From the NCBI GenBank assembly GCA_023439545.1, contig JAEXNT010000038.1, positions 1 through 28,202 of the forward strand: 28,202 bases of DNA. Direction: 5' to 3'. This document shows positions 6,979-13,625 of this stretch, piece by piece. The notes under the pieces were generated by a model that saw nothing but the letters and a program-made list of their open reading frames with translations, was not told where the DNA came from and made no database searches. Numbering within the stretch: position 1 is the first letter of the stretch; every line of letters starts with the position of its first letter. The position numbers and the translations under genes were made by a program. This stretch comes from Bacillota bacterium. Its GTDB lineage: Bacteria > Bacillota > Clostridia > Acetivibrionales > DTU013.

Positions 6979-7548
6979 TCACAGGCCCAAAAAACCGTAA
7001 ACGACTATGCCTGCCGCACCTGCAATCAGCATGACGATTATTGGGTTAAGCTTGAATTTTCTCAGAAGGAACAAGCTGGCTAGAAACAGCGCTCCGGCTA
7101 TCCAGTTGAGATCGGAGGATTTTATGGGGAACGCAGTCTTGTTGAATAGTACCGTGACCAGTATCGACAGGCCAGCGGAGGCGATAAGAGCGACAACGGC
7201 CGGACGGAGGCCTTTGATGATGCCTTGTACCATACGGAGGCCTTTAAATCTGTAGTAAAGTGTTGCAAGGATCAATACGATTATGCAGGAAGGTGTGACG
7301 CATCCTACGGTAGCCACTATCGCGCCTGCCAATCCGGCGGTTTTGGCGCCGACGAACGTGGATGCGTTGATGGCGATAGGACCCGGGGTCATCTGGGATA
7401 TGGTCAGCACGTCCATGAATTCCGTGGGAGTCAGCCAGTTATGTATCTCCAAAACCTGGTGCTGTATAAGCGGTAACGCGGCATACCCTCCTCCGAAGCT
7501 GAACAGGCCTACAAGGAAGAAGCTCCAGAACAATTGAATAAGGATCAT
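6979..7548 (-). CDS. chrA: Chromate transporter family protein, second half of a two-gene pair
   Basis: The 189-residue membrane protein has the short-chain CHR fold of about six membrane segments. The family signatures FGGGYAALPLIQHQVL near residue 19 and QMTPGPIAINAST near residue 51 are both present. Short ChrA proteins are usually encoded as adjacent pairs and act together as an inner-membrane transporter that exports chromate in proton-driven fashion in characterised members; the natural substrate in anaerobes may differ. The start codon overlaps the stop of the upstream partner by 4 nt (7545-7548), indicating translational coupling. Confidence 0.9.
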   Translation of the reverse strand: MILIQLFWSFFLVGLFSFGGGYAALPLIQHQVLEIHNWLTPTEFMDVLTISQMTPGPIAINASTFVGAKTAGLAGAIVATVGCVTPSCIIVLILATLYYRFKGLRMVQGIIKGLRPAVVALIASAGLSILVTVLFNKTAFPIKSSDLNWIAGALFLASLFLLRKFKLNPIIVMLIAGAAGIVVYGFLGL

Positions 7549-8150
7549 TTATCCTGTTCCTCCCTCGTGCCCGTATTGCGGTTCGTCCGGTATGTCGTCC
7601 AGGCTCCCAGAGCACCGCAGATCAGGAGTATGTAAATGAGGTTGATTTTAAGAAAGGCCGCCGCTATAAATGCCAGGATCATGACGGCTATAGGAAGCAG
7701 CGTTTTGTTTTTTATTATCTTTGCAGCCATATCGATAACGACGTCGACAATTATGGCAGCTACGCCGGCTGACATCCCCTTCATCAGGGTTTTTACGATC
7801 GTGTTGTCCCTGAAGGCTATATAAAAATACGATATGACGGTTATGGTAATCAACGGAGGAAGTATTGTTCCAAGTATCGTCAGGAAGGCTCCTGGAATAC
7901 CGGCCATCCGGTACCCGACCAGGATGGACGTGTTTATCGCGATTGGTCCCGGCGCCGACTGTCCTATTGCAACAAGATCGAGCATTTCATCTTCATCTAT
8001 CCATTTGAGTTCCTTTACAAAGCGCTTCTGCATCAGCGGTACTATTACGTATCCTCCGCCGAATGTAAAAGTGCTCAGGGTAAAGGTAGATAAAAACAGT
8101 TTCCAATAAAAGAGCTTATCCTTTTTCAACAGACTATCTTCGCTTCCCAT
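7545..8150 (-). CDS. chrA: Chromate transporter family protein, first half of a two-gene pair
   Basis: The protein is 201 residues from the ATG at 8150 (MGSEDSLLKK). A TTG at 8192 also lies in frame, but it would place the start inside a terminator hairpin, and neither start has a strong ribosome-binding site. Family signatures are TFGGGYVIVPLMQKRFV and GQSAPGPIAINTS, followed by several membrane segments. It forms a translationally coupled pair with the downstream ChrA gene and probably makes a heteromeric transporter. Its 5' end lies about 25 nt beyond the ferredoxin terminator, so it depends on read-through or on a promoter I did not identify. Confidence 0.88.
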   Translation of the reverse strand: MGSEDSLLKKDKLFYWKLFLSTFTLSTFTFGGGYVIVPLMQKRFVKELKWIDEDEMLDLVAIGQSAPGPIAINTSILVGYRMAGIPGAFLTILGTILPPLITITVISYFYIAFRDNTIVKTLMKGMSAGVAAIIVDVVIDMAAKIIKNKTLLPIAVMILAFIAAAFLKINLIYILLICGALGAWTTYRTNRNTGTREEQDK

Positions 8151-8176
8151 GTAAAATGATATTTTGATTTTACGGC

Positions 8177-8208
8177 AAAAAGTCGCCTGCAAGCATAAAA
8201 GCGACTTT
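8177..8208 (-). terminator. Intrinsic terminator after the ferredoxin gene
   Basis: On the minus strand AAAGTCGC (8208-8201) pairs perfectly with GCGACTTT (8186-8179), and the hairpin runs into TTTTT. It sits between the ferredoxin stop at 8264 and the chromate transporter start at 8150. Confidence 0.65.
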
Positions 8209-8263
8209 CTGCAGCGAAATCATATTTTTCAGTATACAACAAATCATTGATATCTGCCTATAG

Positions 8264-8452
8264 CTAACTGACATGGATTACTGAAACGGGACAGCTTTCC
8301 TCGCATTCCTTAGCAGAATCCTCGACTTCCTTTGGAACTTCGTCCACATAGACCTCCGCCAGCCCGTCATCAGCCATCCTGAATACTTCCGGGCACGTAT
8401 TCGCACATAGTTCGCAGGCTATGCAGCCATCTCTGTCGATTGTTGCCTTCAT
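8264..8452 (-). CDS. Single-cluster 4Fe-4S ferredoxin
   Basis: This small acidic electron carrier is 62 residues. The cluster ligands are the CIACELCANTCP cluster motif near the N-terminus and a distal Cys in CEESCPVSVIHV, as in 7-kDa monocluster ferredoxins of Clostridia and Thermotogae. AAGGAG directly abuts an ATG at 8461 but is 9 nt from the ATG at 8452, so the start at 8452 (MKATIDRDG) is preferred. It is transcribed alone, with a terminator downstream. The partner oxidoreductase cannot be inferred. Confidence 0.9.
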   Translation of the reverse strand: MKATIDRDGCIACELCANTCPEVFRMADDGLAEVYVDEVPKEVEDSAKECEESCPVSVIHVS

Positions 8453-8541
8453 GATTCCCATCTCCTTTATTATCAGTATTTTTGTATTATTACCCGCATA
8501 AAGTAATTTAAATCAGACAGTATTGGCTGAATATCGGCGGG

Positions 8542-8570
8542 TTGAAATTTTGGAAATACAAGATTACAAT
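8542..8570 (+). promoter_or_regulatory. Sigma-A promoter of the DUF4846 gene
   Basis: TTGAAA (8542-8547), a 17-bp spacer and TACAAT (8565-8570), each matching consensus at 5/6 positions. The start codon is at 8591, so the leader is only about 14 nt with GGGAGG right at its beginning. Confidence 0.65.
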
Positions 8571-8590
8571 GAGAATGGGAGGCTTTTTTT

Positions 8591-9589
8591 ATGAAAAAAC
8601 CGGTATTAAAATTACTTGTTTTGTTTGCTGTATGTGCAATAACAATCTATACAGCGGAAGAAGGCCTTTTTAACGTAAGTACGAAAGATGCGGGCAATGC
8701 GGGAAAGTATGAGCTTGCCGCGGATAATACGGGTTCCGTCGGAGTGACCGCCGACGAAACCGTTAAAAGCGACGCTTCTTTTGGCTTGCTAGCCGACTCA
8801 AACCATGGAGCCGATGCGGTGGAAGCTGCAAATCTTATATTCCCGGAGGGAAATACCGTACAGGAACGGATATCTGCGCCGGAGGGCTGTGAAAGGATAG
8901 ACCTGCCGCAGGGTTCGTTCGGAGAATATCTGAGAAATCTGCCACTCAAGCCTGACGGTTCGAAAGTTATGTATTACAACGGTGAAATAAAACCCAATGA
9001 CGTGTATGCTGCCGTCATCGATCTGGACGTCGGTAAAAGAGATCTGCAGCAGTGCGCTGACTCCGTTATCCGGTTAAGGGCGGAATATCTGTACGGAAAA
9101 GGCTTGTATGACCGTATCTCTTTCAATTTTACAAATGGCTTCAAAGCTGATTATTCTAATTGGATAAAAGGCAGCAGGATAAAAGTCAGCGGAAACGAAG
9201 CCGGCTGGGAGAGCGGCCAAGGGACTACCGGCGCCGGCTACGACAGCTTCAGGAGTTATCTGGATATGGTTTTCGCATATGCGGGAACGCTTTCGCTCTC
9301 GAAGGAAATGAAAAACATACAGATCGATGAGCTGCAGCCCGGAGATGTTTTCTTAAAAGGCGCTTCGCCTGGGCACTGTGTTATTGTACTCGACATGGCC
9401 GTCAGCAAGGAAACGGGCGGGAAATACTATATCGCCGCACAGGGCTTTATGCCTGCGCAGGATATGCAAATACTAAAAAATCCGGCCAATCGGGAGGGTG
9501 ATCCCTGGTACGCCGTCAGTTCCGACGAAGAGATCGTAACACCCGAATGGACGTTTACAAAGGACCAGCTTTATAGATTTGATGACTGA
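8591..9589 (+). CDS. Secreted or membrane-anchored DUF4846 protein
   Basis: The protein is 332 residues. A basic-hydrophobic signal sequence (MKKPVLKLLVLFAVCAITIY) precedes a variable linker, and the conserved DUF4846 domain begins near residue 97. Recognisable blocks are GSFGEYLRNLPLKPDGSKV, AVIDLDVGKRDLQQCADSV with RLRAEYLY, and near the C-terminus LQPGDVFLKGASPGHCVIVL, which resembles a cysteine-peptidase-like fold with a conserved GHC. The biochemical role of DUF4846 is not known to me. GGGAGG precedes the ATG. The next gene begins 16 nt downstream, so the two likely form an operon. Confidence 0.85.
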   Translation: MKKPVLKLLVLFAVCAITIYTAEEGLFNVSTKDAGNAGKYELAADNTGSVGVTADETVKSDASFGLLADSNHGADAVEAANLIFPEGNTVQERISAPEGCERIDLPQGSFGEYLRNLPLKPDGSKVMYYNGEIKPNDVYAAVIDLDVGKRDLQQCADSVIRLRAEYLYGKGLYDRISFNFTNGFKADYSNWIKGSRIKVSGNEAGWESGQGTTGAGYDSFRSYLDMVFAYAGTLSLSKEMKNIQIDELQPGDVFLKGASPGHCVIVLDMAVSKETGGKYYIAAQGFMPAQDMQILKNPANREGDPWYAVSSDEEIVTPEWTFTKDQLYRFDD

Positions 9590-9605
9590 AAAGGGAGTGT
9601 GCCGT

Positions 9606-10199
9606 ATGTCCGAAAATGATGTCGAGGCCTTTTTGTTGTCGGTCAACAGCAGTATGGAAGCCGATATGATCGAGTCGCTGCTCAAGGCGAATGATATCCC
9701 GGTATTGAGGAAATACAGGGAGAGCGGCGGCTACATGATGATCATGATGGGCGGTACCATCTATGGAGTAGACCTGTTTGTGCCTGGCGACATGCTGGAT
9801 AAAGCCAGAGAAATAGTTGAAAACAGCAGGGAAGCCTCAAAAGACGCGGCTTTCCCGGACAATGTAAAACCTGAGGGGACGATTGGCGAGGCTCCGGAAG
9901 AGGAAAGCGGAGCGGATGCGGATATGCCGGAGGAAGCTGGAGCGAAAGAGGAAGGCATAACTGAAGAGGATACGGCAAATGATACGCCGGGAGATACGTC
10001 AGAAGGCACGGCAAATTATACGGCTGGGTCCGGAGCCGGAGAAGTCGATTATCACGAAGAACAGTACCGCTTTGCTGAAAAGCATTCTGACAGTAAAAGA
10101 CGCGGGCGCGCGTGGATGACATTGCTGTTTTTCACATTGTTGATATTGATCATAACAATGCTGATCAAATATCTATATGGTTTGTTTGGCGCAAAATAG
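9606..10199 (+). CDS. DUF2007-type protein with a C-terminal membrane anchor
   Basis: This 197-residue protein has three parts. Residues 1 to about 70 resemble DUF2007 domains, which bind small ligands or act as putative signal transducers (VNSSMEADMIESLLKANDIPVL, then VDLFVPGDMLDKAREIV). An acidic Glu/Ala/Gly-rich linker follows, and a single membrane helix lies at the C-terminus (WMTLLFFTLLILIITMLI). The ATG at 9606 was chosen over 9579 because GGGAGTG lies 7-8 nt before it. The 3' end overlaps the convergent AraC gene by 35 nt. The linker differs in composition from its neighbours and is probably unstructured. Confidence 0.7.
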   Translation: MSENDVEAFLLSVNSSMEADMIESLLKANDIPVLRKYRESGGYMMIMMGGTIYGVDLFVPGDMLDKAREIVENSREASKDAAFPDNVKPEGTIGEAPEEESGADADMPEEAGAKEEGITEEDTANDTPGDTSEGTANYTAGSGAGEVDYHEEQYRFAEKHSDSKRRGRAWMTLLFFTLLILIITMLIKYLYGLFGAK

Positions 10200-11052
10200 C
10201 GGGGTCGGACCTTTTTCTGGGCGAACACCCGAATTGCTTTTTATATGCTCTCACAAAGTTAGAATAATCATTGAAACCGCTTGATTCGCACGCAAGGGCA
10301 GCCGGAGCCCCGCCTTTTATCAGGGTGTCGGCTTTCAGCAGCCGCTTCTGCAGTACGAAGCCATGAACTGTAAAGCCGGTCTGCTGTTTGAATTTGTGCA
10401 TCAGATAGTACCTGTTCAGAAAAAACCTGCCGGCAAGGGTGTCTACGGACAAGTCCGCTCCGATATTGGCATTTATATAATTGAGGATCTTTTGTATACC
10501 GGCATCGGTAACGATATCGCCTATTTCCTTTGCACCGCTTTTCCCGAGCAACTCTCTCGTTAATATGACAAGGAGTTGAAGGAAGATGGCATTTTTAAGT
10601 ACATCCGATCCGAAGCCGCCCGATTTGCAGGCTTCCTCCAACCTTGCAAGCAAGGCTTGCACATATTTGATCTCATTTGCCTCAAGCCGTAAAAGGTTTA
10701 CATTCCTTTCGGCAGTCAGGCGGAAGCAGGTCAGCATATCGCTTCCCTGACTGTGATTTTCAAGAAAGCCGGGTTTTACCCATATTGCGATTCTGTCATA
10801 TGGGACTGTCGGGTCGATCATCGGCTTGTGTATCTCGCTGCTGCCCACGAATAGTATGTCCCAGGGCTTTAGCCTGTACGCCTTTCCTTCTATCAGATAT
10901 GTAACGTTTCCGGAAATGAATACGATGATTTTGCTGAAATCATGATAATGATATTCAAATCGCAGGTTTTTCATATCTTTCAGGTGAAAATACTCAAAAT
11001 CGCTGTTGAGATACCCTCTTTTCTGCTCGTTCGAATTCAGATCCTGATCCAA
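10165..11052 (-). CDS. AraC-family transcriptional regulator
   Basis: The protein is 295 residues. The N-terminal cupin-like sensing domain (residues 1 to about 170) contains FEYHYHDFSKIIVFISG and YRLKPWDILFVGSSEIHKP, typical of metabolite-sensing AraC proteins. The C-terminal domain has two helix-turn-helix motifs: LSVDTLAGRFFLNRYYLMHKF, then the signature SGFNDYSNFVRAYKKQFGCSPR. It is divergent from the EamA transporter gene and shares a 160-bp intergenic region containing a perfect inverted repeat. It probably regulates that exporter and possibly itself. The 3' end overlaps the convergent DUF2007-type gene by 35 nt. Confidence 0.9.
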   Translation of the reverse strand: MDQDLNSNEQKRGYLNSDFEYFHLKDMKNLRFEYHYHDFSKIIVFISGNVTYLIEGKAYRLKPWDILFVGSSEIHKPMIDPTVPYDRIAIWVKPGFLENHSQGSDMLTCFRLTAERNVNLLRLEANEIKYVQALLARLEEACKSGGFGSDVLKNAIFLQLLVILTRELLGKSGAKEIGDIVTDAGIQKILNYINANIGADLSVDTLAGRFFLNRYYLMHKFKQQTGFTVHGFVLQKRLLKADTLIKGGAPAALACESSGFNDYSNFVRAYKKQFGCSPRKRSDPAILRQTNHIDI

Positions 11053-11132
11053 ATCAAAGCCTCCGCTTCAAAATCCTCATGGTTATTCATATGCCCGCAG
11101 GGTATACTTTAATGCCTCTTTATGACAACCGC

Positions 11133-11181
11133 ACTTTTTGCAGCCTTTCAAGCAACTTTCGCCATAAATATTGCAAAAAGT
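11133..11181. promoter_or_regulatory. Inverted repeat between the AraC and transporter genes, candidate operator
   Basis: ACTTTTTGCA (11133-11142) and TGCAAAAAGT (11172-11181) are perfect 10-bp inverted copies with centres 39 bp apart, close to four helical turns. GTATAC occurs outside both arms at 11102-11107 and 11189-11194. The layout is consistent with a dimeric AraC-type regulator controlling both directions. No -35/-10 pair was assigned with confidence. Confidence 0.45.
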
Positions 11182-11212
11182 CAGAATAGTATACATCAGG
11201 GGATGAGAATGT

Positions 11213-12184
11213 ATGAACATTATCAAGGAAAACAACGCATCGGTATTTATGCTTCTTAACGCCGTTTTGTGGGGCTCATCATACATATGGTCCAAGCTCC
11301 TTCTTGGAAGCCTGCCTTATTTCACCATACTTTTTGCATACTTCTTCGGAGGCTTGATACTGCTGACTGCCGTCTTTTTCAAAAGAATACGGAAAATAAA
11401 TATAAGGACGGTAGCCGCCGGTTTCGGGATAGGACTGCTGTCTGTTCTCAGCAACATTTTCTGCATGCTTGCGCTTAGCGGGACCAGCAGTTCCAATACA
11501 GCCTTCATCGTGCAGCTATCGGTAGTACTCACTCCGCTGATAATGGCTGCTGCCGAAAGGATACTGCCCGGCAAGCGTGAAATCGTCAGCGCGCTGACCG
11601 CGGTATCCGGCGTTTTGCTGCTCACCGGCCGCTTCAACGGCCTTAACTTCAATATCGGAGACCTTTTCGCGCTGGGCAATGCAATATTCTTCTCGCTGTA
11701 TCTTGCGTCGCTGAAGCTGTTCACAGGCAGGACAGATCCGGCACAGTTCACATTCATGCAGCATGTTACAGGTACTCTGGCATTTTTCGTGCTGGCTGCG
11801 TTTTATGACGGGAAGCTTCCTGATTTTAAAGGCCCGGGGTTCACGCCGGGAGCTATTTTAATACTGGGTATACTGATTTCCGTTACGACTATACTTGTTC
11901 AGTCGAGCGCAATAAAGTTCGTCAGGCCCGAAAAGGCGACGGTGATCTATACGATGGAACCGGTGGCTGCCGCAGTCTTCGCTTATGCCCTGCTGGGCGA
12001 GAGGCCGGAAGGCGTCGGAGCAGTGGCAGGGTGTTTGCTGATACTGGCAGCAATCTTGTTCTCGACTTACAAAAAGCATAGTACACAATTGCTTAAAAAC
12101 AAGGTAGAATATAAGTACTGGCAGATTACTGCCGATGCAGCCAAGAAGGATGCAATGGAACAAGCGAATAGTAACTTCCGGTAG
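11213..12184 (+). CDS. EamA/DMT-family transporter
   Basis: This 323-residue inner-membrane protein has about ten hydrophobic segments in two EamA repeats. The first starts with LLNAVLWGSSYIWSKLLLG, and the second ends with the characteristic PVAAAVFAYALLGERPEGVGAVAGC. Proteins of this family export small metabolites or amino acids. The polar 35-residue C-terminal tail is longer than usual. The ATG is preceded by AGGGGATGAG. It is divergent from the AraC regulator, the likely controller; the substrate cannot be deduced. Confidence 0.88.
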   Translation: MNIIKENNASVFMLLNAVLWGSSYIWSKLLLGSLPYFTILFAYFFGGLILLTAVFFKRIRKINIRTVAAGFGIGLLSVLSNIFCMLALSGTSSSNTAFIVQLSVVLTPLIMAAAERILPGKREIVSALTAVSGVLLLTGRFNGLNFNIGDLFALGNAIFFSLYLASLKLFTGRTDPAQFTFMQHVTGTLAFFVLAAFYDGKLPDFKGPGFTPGAILILGILISVTTILVQSSAIKFVRPEKATVIYTMEPVAAAVFAYALLGERPEGVGAVAGCLLILAAILFSTYKKHSTQLLKNKVEYKYWQITADAAKKDAMEQANSNFR

Positions 12185-12287
12185 ATCTTCCGGTAAAAAA
12201 TGAAAAACCGTCGATATTTAGCCGGTAGAATCGGAACTGATTATTCGGTTGCTCCAAAAAGAAAAAAATAAATATGAGGTACGTAAA

Positions 12288-13043
12288 ATGACAAAAATGG
12301 TCTCGTGGAACGTCAACGGATTGAGAGCCTGCATAGGCAAAGGCTTTATGGATTTTTTCAAATACATGGACGCCGATATTTTCTGCCTTCAGGAGACAAA
12401 GCTTTCCGACCCGCAGTATGAACTCGAACTGGACGGCTATTTTCAATTCTGGAACCATGCAAAGAAAAAAGGTTACTCCGGAACCGCCGTTTTCACAAAA
12501 AAGGAACCTCTTGCCGTCGCATACGGGATTGGTATCGAAGAGCACGACAATGAAGGCAGAGTCATAACGCTGGAATTCGAAGATTACTACCTTGTGACCG
12601 TATACACGCCGAATTCGCAAAGGGAGCTGGTACGCCTGCCCTACAGGATGGTGTGGGAGGACTCCTTCCGCTGCTACCTGAAAAAGCTCGACTGCGTGAA
12701 ACCGGTCATTGTATGCGGCGATATGAATGTCGCCCATAAGGAGATCGATATCAAAAACGCTGCCTCTAACCACCACAGCGCGGGCTTTTCCGACGAGGAA
12801 CGCGCAAAGTTCAACGAGCTTCTGGAAGCCGGTTTCATCGACACCTTCCGTTATTTCTACCCCGAGAGGGCAAATGCATATACCTGGTGGTCATATATGT
12901 TCAACGCCCGAGAGAAGAACGTCGGCTGGCGTATCGATTATTTCTGCGTGTCCGAACGGCTGAAATGCTGCCTTGAGGGAGCGGACATTCGCGCAGAGGT
13001 GATGGGGTCCGACCATTGTCCCGTGGAACTGACGTTGAAATAA
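12288..13043 (+). CDS. xth: Exodeoxyribonuclease III / AP endonuclease
   Basis: The protein is 251 residues, near the family norm of about 250-268. It is a Mg-dependent 3'-5' exonuclease and abasic-site endonuclease of base excision repair. Visible motifs in order are SWNVNGLRA, the metal-binding FCLQETKL, VYTPNSQRELVRLPYR, VIVCGDMNVAHKEIDIKN (catalytic Asp and Asn), YTWWSYMFNAREKNVGWRIDYF, and the terminal GSDHCPVEL with the catalytic Asp-His. The ATG at 12288 is preferred because GAGGT lies 8 nt before it; an upstream in-frame start has no ribosome-binding site. A DNA glycosylase and a DNA helicase are encoded within 5 kb, giving a loose repair cluster. Confidence 0.95.
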   Translation: MTKMVSWNVNGLRACIGKGFMDFFKYMDADIFCLQETKLSDPQYELELDGYFQFWNHAKKKGYSGTAVFTKKEPLAVAYGIGIEEHDNEGRVITLEFEDYYLVTVYTPNSQRELVRLPYRMVWEDSFRCYLKKLDCVKPVIVCGDMNVAHKEIDIKNAASNHHSAGFSDEERAKFNELLEAGFIDTFRYFYPERANAYTWWSYMFNAREKNVGWRIDYFCVSERLKCCLEGADIRAEVMGSDHCPVELTLK

Positions 13044-13104
13044 GGGTTGGCTGTGGATCACTCAAAGGTATGTCCTCTAAATAATTATTTCCGGGGTTAG
13101 GATT

Positions 13105-13617
13105 ATGGATGTTAATACAGCTATTTTTACCCGAAGAAGCATAAGAAAATTCGAATCCGGTGAAATCAGTGATGATATTCTGAGAACGATATTGAGCGCG
13201 GGTTTTCATGCGCCGACGGCAGGAAATAAAAGGCCTGTGAATTTTATCGTCGTAAAAGACAGGTCTCTGTTGAAAGTTTTGTCGGAAGCAAAAGAGGAAG
13301 CGCAAATGATTGGTAAGTCCGATACAGCTATAGTTGTATGCGGGGATAAGAGAAAACAACCGTATCATGATTTTTTAATCGAAGACTGTTCTGCATCAAT
13401 CGAGAATATGCTTCTCTGTATTCACGGATTTGGTTTGGGCGCTGTTTGGTGCGGTGTTCCGGAAATTTTATCAGACTGCTTTCAAGTCTATGTAGATACT
13501 TTACATTTACCTGAAAACATAGTTCCTGTAGGGACTATAGCTATCGGGCATATAGGAGAGAAAAAATCCTGTACGGACAGGTTTGATGAAGAAAAAGTAC
13601 ATTATAACTGTTGGTAG
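13105..13617 (+). CDS. Nitroreductase-family flavoprotein
   Basis: The protein is 170 residues. The N-terminus carries the FMN-binding signature FTRRSIRKFESGEIS, followed by LSAGFHAPTAGNKRPVNFIVV and, near the end, GLGAVWCG and PVGTIAIGHIGE, all standard for the short nitroreductase group. Such enzymes reduce nitro compounds, quinones or flavins with NAD(P)H; the physiological substrate is unknown. The ribosome-binding site (TTAGGA) is moderate. Its stop lies 9 nt from the end of the convergent helicase gene. Confidence 0.9.
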   Translation: MDVNTAIFTRRSIRKFESGEISDDILRTILSAGFHAPTAGNKRPVNFIVVKDRSLLKVLSEAKEEAQMIGKSDTAIVVCGDKRKQPYHDFLIEDCSASIENMLLCIHGFGLGAVWCGVPEILSDCFQVYVDTLHLPENIVPVGTIAIGHIGEKKSCTDRFDEEKVHYNCW

Positions 13618-13625
13618 ATACTATA

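Noticed and set aside
12185..12287. Possible terminator after the EamA transporter gene
   Set aside because: Only short, imperfect complementarity was seen and no hairpin with a T-run.
12126..12776. Minus-strand reading frame of 216 codons
   Set aside because: It lies opposite exonuclease III, which is unambiguous; the translation looks random.
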